Below are positions 1 to 10,263 of a stretch of 64,000 bases of DNA, piece after piece. Position 1 is the stretch's first letter. Every line of letters begins with the position of its first letter. This stretch comes from JAIVJG01 sp964236735 (GTDB taxonomy: Bacteria > Acidobacteriota > Blastocatellia > Pyrinomonadales > Pyrinomonadaceae): assembly GCA_964236735.1 (NCBI GenBank), contig CAXSFM010000003.1, positions 62,001 through 126,000 of the forward strand, in the 5' to 3' direction. The translations under genes were made by a program, and so were the position numbers. The notes below the pieces were generated by a model. It was not told the DNA's origin. It made no database searches and saw nothing but the letters and a program-made list of their open reading frames with translations.

Positions 1-314
1 TGGCCGTCTCCGAGTTTGACCTGCCAGCCGGGAGCCATTTGCAGGCGCGGCTCCGGCGGCAGGCGATCAACGCCCTCGCGCGCGAGCGGCGACGCCTTCA
101 ACTCGTTATGCTCCGCGCGCGACTCAAGAACTTTGAACATCAAAAGCACGACCACGCAAATGATGACGAAGAAGACGACCAGCCCGCCGACGAATTTTAA
201 GACAGGTGTGACCGGCACATCCGAATGCTCGTAAGCGACATTCGGGTTGCGGATGTGCGACACGTCCGGCGTCAAATGAATCTCGTCGCTCTTGCGTCTG
301 CCAAAGACTGCCAT
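1..314 (-). CDS. Small membrane-anchored protein downstream of actF (3' end outside window)
   Basis: The reading frame opens at an ATG at 314 and stays open for 104 codons to the window edge, so the C-terminus is missing. The protein has a charged N-terminal arm, one strongly hydrophobic segment at about residues 39-60 (FVGGLVVFFVIICVVVLLMF) and then a polar part with the motif PPEPRLQ near residues 86-92. It therefore looks like a one-pass membrane protein with its bulk outside the cytoplasm. It follows actF after about 90 bases on the same strand, so it probably belongs to the respiratory operon; cytochrome oxidase assembly or subunit genes would be expected beyond the edge. I do not know an established name for the family. 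Codon use and GC match the act genes. Confidence 0.75.
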   Translation of the reverse strand, partial: MAVFGRRKSDEIHLTPDVSHIRNPNVAYEHSDVPVTPVLKFVGGLVVFFVIICVVVLLMFKVLESRAEHNELKASPLAREGVDRLPPEPRLQMAPGWQVKLGDG

Positions 315-365
315 AACTTTTCCGCTCCCGACTCTGCACCGGCTTTGTTACACCCGCGCCCTCTT

Positions 366-404
366 CACTTTTGCCTTTTACCTTTTCACTTGTGCCTTAC
401 TTCA
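366..404. repeat. Single arm of the gcaaaag/cttttgc heptamer repeat at the actF stop codon
   Basis: Degenerate tandem 7-mers of the cttttgc type fill the gap after actF. On the minus strand the actF stop reads TGAAGTAAGGC, almost the same as the junction at the actD stop (TGAAGTAAAGGC at about 2591-2602). Only one arm is present, so this may be a decayed copy of the inverted elements at 2482, 20844 and 60893. Confidence 0.55.
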
Positions 405-1685
405 GTGATGACCTTCCGCTGCCGCCGACTCCAGAGACTTTTCCAAATCGGGCGCGCCGAGTGGCAGCAGAGGTCTCTGTCCAAGCTGGCCGAAGTAGTA
501 CCAGAGCCAGATGCCGAACAGCCCCGCCGCCGCCGCAGACATCGTCAAAAGGTCTTGCCAGTGAATGCCCGTCCGCTCGCCCGTGTCCTGATAAGCGGCG
601 GGCGCGACGAGAAAAATCAAATCAACGACGCGCATCAAAAGCATCAGCACCGCGACATTGCGAAGCGTCCGGCTGTGCCGCTTCAAACTGCGCGAGAGCA
701 AGAGAATGAACGGCAGCGCGAAGTGGAAAAGCACGATGGCGAGGCCGACGTATTGCCACAGGCCGCGCAGACGACGCAGATAAAACGGAATTTCTTCCGG
801 CAGATTTCCCGCCCAGATGATGAGAAATTGCGAGAAAGAAAAGTACGCATAGAGCATCACGAGCGTGAGCAGCAACTTGCCCCAGTCGTGAAAATGAAGC
901 GGCGCGTAAACTTCCGACATCGGCTTCTCTTCCGAGAGCGTGGCCGCCGTCGTAATCATCAACGCCAGCGCGCTCAGTCCCCAACCGGCCATAATGATGA
1001 GGCCGTAGATGGTCGAGAACCAATGCGGCTCAAGAGACATGCCCCAGTCAATCGCCGCGAACGTGATGGTGAAACCGAAGAACAGGATGCCGGGGCCGCT
1101 CACGTCCTGCATCTTGCGACGGATGCGCGGGTCGCCCGTGCCGTCCTGTTCGAGCGACCACTTGTTCAGCAGATAGATGAACAGTCCCCAGACGGCGAAG
1201 TAAAAGACGGCGCGCACGAGGAAGAAAGGGATGTTGAGAAAATATTGCGCCTTGTGTTGCAACGCCGTATCACCCGCGACCTTCGCCGGGTCTGACCATT
1301 CGTAGAGCGAGACGTGATCGGGATGCACGAAGAGCGAGATGGCGATGGGCACGAACATGACGGCGATGAGCGGGAGCGTGCGCGACGCGGCCTCGAACAG
1401 GCGACGGCTCGCCAAAGCCCACGCGCCGCCCGTCATGTGTCCGAGCATCACCCAGATGAGACTCCCGACGGCGAGTCCCGCGCAAAAGATGAAGCCGACG
1501 AGATACGCGCGGAAGAATTGCACCGCGCCCGGCATGTGCTCCTGCGGGACGAGAAACGAGACGAGCGCGGCGAGCGCGAGCGCGACGAGGCCGACGAGCA
1601 GAGCGCGCGATCTGTAACGCGCGATTGACGGCGGCGCGGTGTACGTCGTCCTTGTCTTCGTCGTCGTCGTGGTGGTGGCGTTCAT
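402..1685 (-). CDS. actF: Alternative complex III membrane subunit ActF (NrfD/PsrC-like)
   Basis: This quinol-binding integral membrane subunit belongs to alternative complex III, which oxidises menaquinol and passes electrons to cytochrome c or an oxidase. The 427-residue product is hydrophobic throughout, with about ten membrane segments (first at LVGLVALALAALVSFLV) separated by short loops, as in the NrfD fold. I chose the ATG at 1685, one base after the actE stop, because a strong GGAGGTGAG (1696-1704, minus strand) lies ten bases upstream. A longer frame from 1745 would overlap actE by 59 bases and carry a polar extension. The Thr-rich N-terminus (residues 1-20) is unusual. It is the last recognisable act gene; the heptamer half-repeat begins at its stop. 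Identity rests on order and hydropathy as well as sequence. Confidence 0.93.
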   Translation of the reverse strand: MNATTTTTTKTRTTYTAPPSIARYRSRALLVGLVALALAALVSFLVPQEHMPGAVQFFRAYLVGFIFCAGLAVGSLIWVMLGHMTGGAWALASRRLFEAASRTLPLIAVMFVPIAISLFVHPDHVSLYEWSDPAKVAGDTALQHKAQYFLNIPFFLVRAVFYFAVWGLFIYLLNKWSLEQDGTGDPRIRRKMQDVSGPGILFFGFTITFAAIDWGMSLEPHWFSTIYGLIIMAGWGLSALALMITTAATLSEEKPMSEVYAPLHFHDWGKLLLTLVMLYAYFSFSQFLIIWAGNLPEEIPFYLRRLRGLWQYVGLAIVLFHFALPFILLLSRSLKRHSRTLRNVAVLMLLMRVVDLIFLVAPAAYQDTGERTGIHWQDLLTMSAAAAGLFGIWLWYYFGQLGQRPLLPLGAPDLEKSLESAAAEGHH

Positions 1686-1686
1686 C

Positions 1687-2613
1687 TTAGTGCTTCTCAC
1701 CTCCATGAACTTCTCCACTGCCGCCGTTGTGTTCTTGACCATCATGCGACTGCTGTTGCGTCGCGCTCAACATTTTCGCACGCTCGTCCGGCGAGAGGTC
1801 GCCCAGCGTCTGCCGCCGGCTCAGTTGCAGCGCGCGGATGTAAGCGATGATCTTCCAGCGGTCGGCGGGCTGCACCATGTAATCGTAAGAAGGCATCGCG
1901 CCCCAGCCGTTCGTAATCACGTCGAAGAAATGGTCTGCGGGCGTCTGCCCTTCCTGCAAGCGGTCTTCGTGATAAGAAGGCGGCTGGCGATAACCGCGCC
2001 GCACGATGAGACCGTTGCCCTCGCCCGTCATGCCATGGCACATTGCGCAGTAAGCGTTGTAACGCTCTTGCCCTCGATTCAGAACTTCCTGCGTGACAGG
2101 AAACGGAAACACGTCCGACGCGCCCGTCCGCGCCGCCTCCGTCGCACCCGGCACGCCGCCCGCGACGTTGCCGCGCACGTTCACGTCTCCCGTCGGCTGC
2201 GACGTTATGCTCGCATCGCCCGCCGTCGCATTCATGCTCGACGCCGCCGCGCCGCCCGTTGACATCAATGCCTTCGTCATCGCGCCGCCACCACCGCCCG
2301 TCGCATCCATCTTGCCCGTGTAGAAATAATCCGTCTCCCGGTCAACATATTGCTGACCACGCGGCACGCGCGGCACAGTTCCTTCCACGAGCGGGCGCGA
2401 CGATTGCCCGTCGGCGAAAAAACGGCTCGACTCCAGCGGCTCATAGCGCGGCTGATCCTGCATATCCTGGCGGCAACCCGCAAGGCAAAAGGCAAAAGGC
2501 AAAAGGCAAAGGGCAAAAATTGAAGACGAAATTCTCCCGAAAGGGGGACAGCCTTCCCTTTTGATTTTTGTCTTTTGTCTTTTGCCTTTTGCCTTTACTT
2601 CAGTATTCGACAT
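1687..2613 (-). CDS. actE: Alternative complex III monohaem cytochrome c lipoprotein ActE
   Basis: ActE is the monohaem c-type cytochrome of alternative complex III. The haem motif CAMCH is at residues 189-193 and the conserved GCRQDMQDQPRYEPLE block follows lipobox Cys47 (LAGC). The ATG at 2613 overlaps the end of actD by 14 bases. Residues 5-44 are translated from an inverted heptamer repeat (2482-2599). One arm gives a lysine-rich n-region (KAKGKRQKTKIK); the other gives a hydrophobic stretch (FALCLLPFAF) leading into the lipobox. The only nearby internal ATG (Met51) would remove the whole signal peptide, so the repeat must be translated if the protein is exported. A Gly/Ala/Ser-rich insert (about residues 104-165) separates the N-terminal block from the haem domain. 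The total of 308 residues is longer than typical ActE because of this insert. Confidence 0.93.
   Translation of the reverse strand: MSNTEVKAKGKRQKTKIKREGCPPFGRISSSIFALCLLPFAFCLAGCRQDMQDQPRYEPLESSRFFADGQSSRPLVEGTVPRVPRGQQYVDRETDYFYTGKMDATGGGGGAMTKALMSTGGAAASSMNATAGDASITSQPTGDVNVRGNVAGGVPGATEAARTGASDVFPFPVTQEVLNRGQERYNAYCAMCHGMTGEGNGLIVRRGYRQPPSYHEDRLQEGQTPADHFFDVITNGWGAMPSYDYMVQPADRWKIIAYIRALQLSRRQTLGDLSPDERAKMLSATQQQSHDGQEHNGGSGEVHGGEKH
2482..2599. repeat. Inverted heptamer-repeat element (gcaaaag type), translated inside actE
   Basis: The left arm (2482-2520) is a tandem array of aaggcaa 7-mers. The right arm (2565-2599) is the complementary array of cttttgc/cttttgt 7-mers, and a loop of about 45 bases lies between. 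The right edge abuts the actD stop codon (2600-2602). The element is inside the actE frame and encodes its signal peptide. Confidence 0.85.
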
Positions 2614-3141
2614 CCGTCACCTCCCGCGCTCCGAGAGTCTGGAGGAAACTGGCCGTCTGCTCGCGGTCAAACTTCGGGTCTATGCTCTGGACGAGCAGGA
2701 AGAAACGGTCGCGCGAAGCGAGCGCGAAGTTCGGCGTGTTGAAGACGGGATGATACGGCTCCGGCAGTCCGTTCAAAGCCAACATCCCGAAAACCGCGCA
2801 GAGCGCCGCGCCCAAAATCGTGCATTCAAACGTAATCGGCACGAAGAGCGGCCAACTATGAAAGGGCTTCCCGCCGACGTTCAAAGGATAGTTGATGACG
2901 AGCAAATAATACTGCATCAAGTAAGCTGACAGCCCGCCGATGATGCCGCCCGTCAGGACGAGCGCCGGCATGTGCGTGTGATGCACGCCGACGGCTTCCG
3001 ACAATTCCTCAATCGGATAGGGCGAGAAGGCATCAATGTTTCGATAGCCTTCTTCGTGGACGCGATGCGCGGCGGCGACCACGTCGGCGGGAGCCTCGAA
3101 CTCCGCCATCAGGCCGTAGGTCGGCGGACGAAGTGTTTTCT

Positions 3142-3145
<4 letters not shown>
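2600..3145 (-). CDS. actD: Alternative complex III subunit ActD (DUF3341)
   Basis: ActD is a two-helix membrane subunit of alternative complex III. The 181-residue protein has a cytoplasmic N-terminal domain starting YGLMAEFEAPADVVAAAHRVHEEGYRN-type (residues about 10-37), then SPYPIEEL, which is typical of DUF3341. Two membrane segments follow (about residues 59-84 and 102-127). Near the C-terminus is PNFALASRDRFFLLVQS. Its ATG overlaps the actC stop by four bases (ATGA), which indicates translational coupling. The stop codon touches the heptamer element that runs into actE. Length and motifs are normal for the family. Confidence 0.95.
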
Positions 3146-4536
<1,391 letters not shown>

Positions 4537-4543
4537 ACCTGAT

Positions 4544-7500
4544 TTACGCCCTCCCTTCCGCGAGCGCCGGATTCGGGTTACGCACCGCCGCCATGTGCTG
4601 CGTGCGCGGGCGCGTGTTCAAATCTTCGAGCAGGCCGTAGGTGCGCGGCGCGGCGTGCAGTTTCGCAACTCTACTTTCGGGATCGTTCAAGTCGCCGAAG
4701 ATAATCGCTTCGGTCGGGCACGCGGCCTGACACGCGCTGACGACTTCGCCGTCGCGCACTTTGCGTCCCTCTTTCTCCGCGTCAATCTTCGCCGCCTCGA
4801 CGCGCTGGATGCAGTAGGTGCATTTCTCCATCACGCCGCGCGAGCGAATCGAGACTTCCGGGTTCCGCATCAATTTCAAGCTCGGCGTGTCCCAATCCTG
4901 AAAGAGCAGGAAGTTGAAACGTCTCACTTTGTAAGGACAGTTGTTCGAGCAGTAGCGCGTGCCGACGCAACGGTTGTAAACCATGTCGTTGATGCCTTCG
5001 GCGCTATGGACGGTGGCGTGGACGGGGCAGACCGGCTCGCACGGCGCGTTCTCGCAGTGCATACACGGGATGGGCATGAAATAGACGCCGTCCGGGTTAT
5101 CCACCGCGCCGCGAAAATATGCGTCAATGCGTATCCAGTGCATCTCGCGCGAGCGTGAGACGGCTTCCTTGCCGACGACGGGAATATTATTTTCCGACTG
5201 GCATGCGATGACGCACGAGTTGCAACCGACGCACGTCGAGAGGTCTATGGACATGCCCCACTTGTAGCCGCGCGAACTGCGCTCGCCTTCGTTGTAATCG
5301 TAGCCGGGCGCGTAGAGCGATTCGTTATCCTTCGGCGGACGATTCTCACCGGCAGGCGACGGCGGGTCTTCATGCTCGCGCTCGTGCTCGAAGCCGGGAT
5401 TGTGTTTCCACTCCTCGAACGTTCCGCCCTTGACGATCTCGCGGCCTTCCATCCGAAAGTGAATCTGCGTGCAGGCGAGCGGATGTTGCTCGCCCGTCAC
5501 TTCGACGCCAAGCCCAGTGCCATTCCACAAAGCGTCGGACGTGCGTATCGAGTAAGCGTCGAAGCCGACCACGCCCTCGCGGACGTTGCCGCCGATTGTT
5601 CCTGAACGCCAGCGACCGTAGCCGAGATGAACTGTCACCACATCGTCGGGCTGTCCGGCGAGAATGAAGATCGGCGCATTCACCGTGCGTCCCTTGAAGG
5701 CCAGCTTCAAGACATCGGCGCGCATCTCGCCGCCCTTCATCGTCAGATTGTTGACGCGAATGGGCGTGCCTTCCGAGTAGGCCGCGCCGTCCGGCTTCGC
5801 GCCGACGTTCAACTTCTCGGCGGTCGCCGGGCTAATAATCGCAACGTTGTCCCACGTCAATTTCGTCAGAGGCTTCGGCAATTCCTGTAGCCAGCCGTTG
5901 TTGGCGAAACGCCCGTCGTAGATGTGCGGGTCGGCGCGGAAAACAATTTCGTACTGGCCGCCGCCGCCGTTGTTCGTCGTCGCTCCGGCGTTGCCGGTTG
6001 AAGCCGCGCCGCCCGACGCTAAGTCTCCGCGCAACGACACGGTTCGCTCTTTGACCTGTGTGTTCGGCACAACGCCATCATGCACGGCCTTGCGCCAGAA
6101 CTTTTCAAACTCTGCGCTCGGCGTGGCAGACGCAACGGGAGTTTTCGCCGCACTCGTCGCAATCGCGCCCGTCGTCTGATTCGTGGGACGCGCCGGTGTC
6201 GCGCTCGCGTTTGGCGTCGTTGTCGCGTTCGCGCTTTGGGCTGTCGCAGTTGCCGCTGCAATCGTCAGTCCGTTCCCTGTTCCCTGTCCGGCGCCCGCCT
6301 GTTTCTGCCAGAACTCGCGCACGATGTCGTAGCCGTTGCGGTCGGGTCGGTCGGTGAAAGCGGCGAGCAATTCATGCGCGCTCTTGCCGTTGTAGAGCGG
6401 CGCGATGAGCGGCTGCATGATGGTCGCCGTGCCGTCGAAGGCGCGCGTGTCGCTCCACGCTTCGAGAAAGTGCGCTTCGGGGATATGCCAGTGCGACAAC
6501 TCCGAAGTCTCGTCTTCATAGAGACTCAAGTGGACGCGCAGAGGAACTTTCGCCAGACGGTCTTTGTCGAGCTTGAGATCAATTGGCGTCGTATAGACCG
6601 GATTGCCGCCGGCGATGACGAGCATCTCGACTGCCCCCGCGTCAATCTCCGAGACGAGCGCGCGCAACTCTTCGAGTTGATCGGTCGGCTTGAACTCGAC
6701 CGGCTCGGTGTACGTCACAGTCTTGCCGACGTTCTGGAGCGCACTGTTCATCGCGTGCGCCAGCGCATGAATCATCGGCGACTGCTCGTCGCCCGCGACG
6801 ACGACGCTGCGCCCCGCGTGTTCTTTCAAATCGGCGACCACCGCATTGACCCACTTCGTCTGCTCCGGCGTCAGTCCCGTTCCCCCAACCACGCCGCCCG
6901 CTCCGAGGGCTGCGGCTATCGCGCGCGCAATCGTTTCCATCTGGCTCGGTTTAATGGACAGGCGATGGTCTGCGAACATGCCCGTGTTGGTCGGCGTGCT
7001 CTCAATCACGTAGAGACGATTCATCTCCGCGCCTTCGGCGGGGCGTCGGCGTGTCGCGAAGTCGCGCGCTTCACGCAGCGTCTTTGGATTGACCAGCAGG
7101 AAATCGCATTCGAGCGAAAGCACGCGGTCGGACTGCTCAAAGTGATGGACGGGCTGCGCGTAATCGCCGAACGCGAGACGCGAGCCGGCGCGCGCGTTGT
7201 TCGCTCCAACGGGTTCGTACTGATACCACTTCGCGGACGGGAAGCGTCGGAGGATGTCTTGCAACTGCGCGTACATCGTCGGCGAGATGACAGTCTCAGT
7301 TAAGAAGCGCAACCCCGCGCCGCCCTTCGCGCGCTGGCCTTCGAGCGCCGTGCTCATCTCGCCGAGAAAGTTCGTGTACGTGCGTAGCTCGCCGCGATTG
7401 TTGACGGTCTGCGAGCGATTCGGGTCGTAGAGTCCGAGGATGGAGGCTTGCGCGAAAACGTCGGTCGAAGCGACGCGCGCGTCGGCGGGACGTTCAGGCG

Positions 7501-7951
7501 TTCCGCTCGCGGGATGGTCTGGATTGCCTTCCGCCTTCGTCGGGCGTCCCATGTTGCTGCGAATGAGCAGCCCCGCTGCCGCGCCGCCGAGAGGCATCGC
7601 CGTTGCGAAAAAAAGCGGCCTGCCGGGAACGATGTCGCCGGGCTGATTGACGTAAGGGACGATGGTCTCCGGCGGTTGATAGACGCAGCCTGACAACCCT
7701 GCGAGCGCGAGCGACGCGCCCATCAATTTTAAGAACGTGCGGCGGTCTGTGCCTTCGTCCCAGACGGCAGCCTGCTGCGGAAATTCGCGATGGAGCAGTT
7801 CGTCAAAATCTTCGGACGCGGCCAGTTCTTCGAGACTCTGCCAGTATTCACGCCCGCTTTTTCCCCGCAGACGCTCCTGCGCTCCCGCGAGCGTAAGCGG
7901 TTTCTGGCTGCGGATGCGGTAAAGTTCGGGGAAAGTTTCTTTGATGTGCAT
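4544..7951 (-). CDS. actB: Alternative complex III iron-sulphur/molybdopterin-like subunit ActB
   Basis: ActB is the large peripheral electron-transfer subunit. The 1135-residue protein is a fusion. Its N-terminal part resembles molybdopterin oxidoreductases but in this family binds no molybdenum cofactor. Its C-terminal part is ferredoxin-like, with four Cys clusters beginning CVGCNSCVIAC, CMHCENAPCEPVC, CVGTRYCSNNC and CTYCIQ...CQAAC, consistent with three [4Fe-4S] and one [3Fe-4S] centre. An internal twin-arginine signal DRRTFLKLMGASLALAGLSGC lies at residues 69-89 and ends in a lipobox-like Cys. The long leader before it is usual for ActB. A low-complexity Ala/Thr/Asn-rich linker (about residues 560-620) interrupts the molybdopterin-like part and looks lineage-specific. 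The gene sits between actA (17 bases upstream) and actC. Confidence 0.96.
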   Translation of the reverse strand: MHIKETFPELYRIRSQKPLTLAGAQERLRGKSGREYWQSLEELAASEDFDELLHREFPQQAAVWDEGTDRRTFLKLMGASLALAGLSGCVYQPPETIVPYVNQPGDIVPGRPLFFATAMPLGGAAAGLLIRSNMGRPTKAEGNPDHPASGTPERPADARVASTDVFAQASILGLYDPNRSQTVNNRGELRTYTNFLGEMSTALEGQRAKGGAGLRFLTETVISPTMYAQLQDILRRFPSAKWYQYEPVGANNARAGSRLAFGDYAQPVHHFEQSDRVLSLECDFLLVNPKTLREARDFATRRRPAEGAEMNRLYVIESTPTNTGMFADHRLSIKPSQMETIARAIAAALGAGGVVGGTGLTPEQTKWVNAVVADLKEHAGRSVVVAGDEQSPMIHALAHAMNSALQNVGKTVTYTEPVEFKPTDQLEELRALVSEIDAGAVEMLVIAGGNPVYTTPIDLKLDKDRLAKVPLRVHLSLYEDETSELSHWHIPEAHFLEAWSDTRAFDGTATIMQPLIAPLYNGKSAHELLAAFTDRPDRNGYDIVREFWQKQAGAGQGTGNGLTIAAATATAQSANATTTPNASATPARPTNQTTGAIATSAAKTPVASATPSAEFEKFWRKAVHDGVVPNTQVKERTVSLRGDLASGGAASTGNAGATTNNGGGGQYEIVFRADPHIYDGRFANNGWLQELPKPLTKLTWDNVAIISPATAEKLNVGAKPDGAAYSEGTPIRVNNLTMKGGEMRADVLKLAFKGRTVNAPIFILAGQPDDVVTVHLGYGRWRSGTIGGNVREGVVGFDAYSIRTSDALWNGTGLGVEVTGEQHPLACTQIHFRMEGREIVKGGTFEEWKHNPGFEHEREHEDPPSPAGENRPPKDNESLYAPGYDYNEGERSSRGYKWGMSIDLSTCVGCNSCVIACQSENNIPVVGKEAVSRSREMHWIRIDAYFRGAVDNPDGVYFMPIPCMHCENAPCEPVCPVHATVHSAEGINDMVYNRCVGTRYCSNNCPYKVRRFNFLLFQDWDTPSLKLMRNPEVSIRSRGVMEKCTYCIQRVEAAKIDAEKEGRKVRDGEVVSACQAACPTEAIIFGDLNDPESRVAKLHAAPRTYGLLEDLNTRPRTQHMAAVRNPNPALAEGRA

Positions 7952-7968
7952 CTACTTTTTCCAGACGT

Positions 7969-8688
7969 TTACCTGTGGCACGTCGAGCAACTGGTGATGA
8001 CGGCGACGCTGCGGACTTTGTAGTCCTGCTTCAATTTTTTGCCGAGCGCGATACGTTGCGGCGAGCGATTTTCCGCCAGCCTGTTTTCAGGATCGGCTAC
8101 GACGCCGTTGTCCGCATCGGCGTCAATATTCCAGGTCATGTCGAAGACTTTGTCCTTCGGGCGCAGGAAACGCTCCGGCTCGCGGTGGCACGCCAGACAC
8201 CATTCCATCTGCAAAGACGCCGCTTGATAGACCGCCGGCATTTGATCTATGCGCCCGTGACAGGAAGCGCAGCCGACGCCCTTCGAGACGTGGATGCCGT
8301 GATTGAAATAGACGAAATCTGGCAGGTCGTTGACGCGCGTCCATTCGATAGGTTTATTTTCTTTGTAGCTGGCGCGGACGATTTCAAGGTACGGGCTGTC
8401 TGACCAGATTTGCGAATGGCAGTTCATGCACGTTCTGGTCGGCGGAAGTCCCGCGAAACTCGATGTCTCGACGGAGGTGTGACAGTAACGACAGTCAATG
8501 CCGTCGTCGCCGACGTGGTGCTTGTGCGAGAACTGGACGGGCTGCTGCCGCTCGATGAACTGTCCGGTGTTGTAGGACGAACGATTGACTTCGGCGAGCG
8601 CCCAGACGGCAGCCGCGGCGATAAAGAGGCCGCCGAAGATGCTCAACTTCGCGAGCGTGTTCGTACTGCGATGAAAAATCTGCGGCAT
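7969..8688 (-). CDS. actA: Alternative complex III pentahaem cytochrome c ActA
   Basis: This is the pentahaem cytochrome and first gene of the act operon. Five CXXCH motifs are visible in 239 residues: CRYCH (66-70), CMNCH, CASCH, CLACH and CSTCH close to the C-terminus. One N-terminal membrane anchor (about residues 15-33, LSIFGGLFIAAAAVWALAE) holds the haem domain in the periplasm. ActA extends the redox chain from the iron-sulphur clusters of ActB towards ActE or a soluble cytochrome. The operon promoter should lie in 8689-9067. Length and haem count match the family. Confidence 0.96.
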   Translation of the reverse strand: MPQIFHRSTNTLAKLSIFGGLFIAAAAVWALAEVNRSSYNTGQFIERQQPVQFSHKHHVGDDGIDCRYCHTSVETSSFAGLPPTRTCMNCHSQIWSDSPYLEIVRASYKENKPIEWTRVNDLPDFVYFNHGIHVSKGVGCASCHGRIDQMPAVYQAASLQMEWCLACHREPERFLRPKDKVFDMTWNIDADADNGVVADPENRLAENRSPQRIALGKKLKQDYKVRSVAVITSCSTCHR

Positions 8689-9067
8689 ACGTTCCGCCCC
8701 TTCGCTCCTGCGAATCTCTCGATTAATCTGCCCGCATCAAAAAAATCTTGCTCGTTGTCGTGCGCCCGGAGTGCTGTAAATTTCGCTCGTGGCTGTTTGG
8801 CCGTAAGGCACGCGCCCTGCTTTTGACATGAGCGTCCGGCTTCAAATCCGTGTGCGCTTGCTGCTTAAAATGGCGCGCACGAACGCCCGAACCTCGTGGC
8901 CTGCCGCTGTCTAACCTATTGAGAACTGCTTAGGGTGTAGTACAGATACTACTTTTTTTGCCGATGGGCAAGCGAAGTTTTAAGAATCGTGATGAATAAA
9001 GTAGGCCGCACGCATTAGCGATTCTTAACAGATGCCACACGCCGGACTGACGGCAGGAATGCCTGCC
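8689..9067. other. Intergenic region upstream of actA with two small inverted repeats
   Basis: I see no gene here. It must hold the act operon promoter, reading leftward, but I cannot place the hexamers with confidence. Two dyads stand out: gtagta-caga-tactac (8937-8952, followed by seven T) and ttaagaatcg/cgattcttaa (8980-8989 and 9019-9028, exact 10-bp arms 29 bases apart). Either could be an operator; the second also lies just downstream of the zinc-ribbon gene stop. Confidence 0.5.
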
Positions 9068-10210
9068 TTATTTTCCACCGCCGAAGAGAAGTAAGAGCAT
9101 CCCGGCAACGAGTAGCAGGAAGAGAACGAACAGCACAATCTTCCAGACGCTGTAGGGTCGCACGCCCTGCACCTCGCCCGTGCGACCGTTGACGACGACT
9201 TGATAAAGATTCCGGTTGTAAGAGTACGCGCCGACATAGACGGGCAGCAGCAAATGCTTGAAGGTGATCGCCGAATAGCGCGTCGAGAGACTGTCAACGC
9301 GCTGCTCGTCGCCGCCGATGCTCGCGCGCACGTCCGACCCGATGATCCCGGCGGTCGCACTTTTCGCCAGTTCAAATCCCTCCAACAGATCAACCTGATA
9401 ACGCTGCGCCTTGTACCCGGAGAGATAGGCCGGCTCGTAAGCCTTCAACTCGTGCAAGTCCCACGGCGCGAGCGCGTCGAGACGACTTGGGGGCAGAGAC
9501 TTCGTGGCCGGAACGAGAATGTCGTCGAACTCGCGCGCAACTGTGCCGGAAACATCTTGCCAAGATGTGTGCTGCACCTGCCGGACTCTGATCGCGTAAT
9601 TCCCCTTTGCATCCCGATCCGTATAAGTCTCGCTCACATAATAATGTTCGCCGCGCCCGCCGGTGTAATCCGTGGCCGTGTGAACGTCGTAAGTCCAGAA
9701 GGGGATATAGACGCCGCCGACGGGTTGCTGGCTGGCGAACTTCTTCAAGGCGTTCGGCGCGAACCAGCGACTCCCGATCCAGCCGCGCACGCGCTCGGTC
9801 GCCTGCGCGGAGGTCATGCCGAACGGCAGCACGCCTGCCGGTGCGACCAACGGGTCGGCGGACTTCGGCTGCGCCACAATCTTGCCGCCGCAAAAATCGC
9901 ACTCGCCCGCCACTTCCGGCGGTGCGAACGTGACTGTGACCCCGCACGTCTCGCAACGCACTTCGAGCGCATTGGCTGCCAGCGTCGCCAGTTGATCCGC
10001 GTGGACGCGCAGGTAATCTCGATAATCGTCGAATTCAAGTTCGGCGACTTGACCTGCGCCTTCGGTGATCTGCTCCGTGCGCCCGCAATACGGGCACGTC
10101 AGGCAGCCGCCCTCCGGCTCGAACACCAGATCAGCTCCGCAACCCTGACAACGGTAGCGTCGAACTTTCTCCGCCTTCGCCGCCTGCGTCGGCTCTTCCT
10201 GCATACTCAT
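9068..10210 (-). CDS. Double zinc-ribbon protein with C-terminal membrane anchor
   Basis: The function is unknown. The 380-residue product begins with two Cys4 zinc ribbons (CQGCG...CPYCG and CETCG...CDFCG). A long soluble domain rich in Tyr/Trp follows (WTYDVHTATDYTGGRGEHYYV). The C-terminus is one hydrophobic helix (VLFVLFLLLVAGMLLLLF) with a Gly-Lys end, so the protein is probably tail-anchored with the ribbons in the cytoplasm. I start it at the ATG at 10210, which has AGGAG ten bases upstream. A GTG at 10267 overlapping the RND stop would add 19 basic residues and is less likely. Family resemblance is to primosomal-N-like zinc-ribbon proteins of Acidobacteria and Cyanobacteria. It closes the efflux operon, but no mechanistic link is evident. 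Confidence 0.85.
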   Translation of the reverse strand: MSMQEEPTQAAKAEKVRRYRCQGCGADLVFEPEGGCLTCPYCGRTEQITEGAGQVAELEFDDYRDYLRVHADQLATLAANALEVRCETCGVTVTFAPPEVAGECDFCGGKIVAQPKSADPLVAPAGVLPFGMTSAQATERVRGWIGSRWFAPNALKKFASQQPVGGVYIPFWTYDVHTATDYTGGRGEHYYVSETYTDRDAKGNYAIRVRQVQHTSWQDVSGTVAREFDDILVPATKSLPPSRLDALAPWDLHELKAYEPAYLSGYKAQRYQVDLLEGFELAKSATAGIIGSDVRASIGGDEQRVDSLSTRYSAITFKHLLLPVYVGAYSYNRNLYQVVVNGRTGEVQGVRPYSVWKIVLFVLFLLLVAGMLLLLFGGGK

Positions 10211-10263
10211 CTCAGAATCACTCCTGCGTGAATGATGATTTGCACACGAACGTTTCTCCCGCC

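Noticed and set aside
225..1295. Long open frame on the plus strand opposite actF
   Set aside because: High-GC shadow frame: Arg/His/Gln-rich with no domain, fully opposite a well-supported membrane protein gene. Many similar long antisense frames (for example 6080-7303, 9200-10231, 12442-13608, 34864-36153, 61485-62660) were rejected for the same reason.
2482..2599. CRISPR array
   Set aside because: The repeat unit is 7 bases, without spacers, and arranged as an inverted pair; no cas genes are present.
8937..8960. Rho-independent terminator on the plus strand
   Set aside because: The stem is only 6 bp and AT-rich, and no plus-strand gene ends nearby, although seven T follow it.
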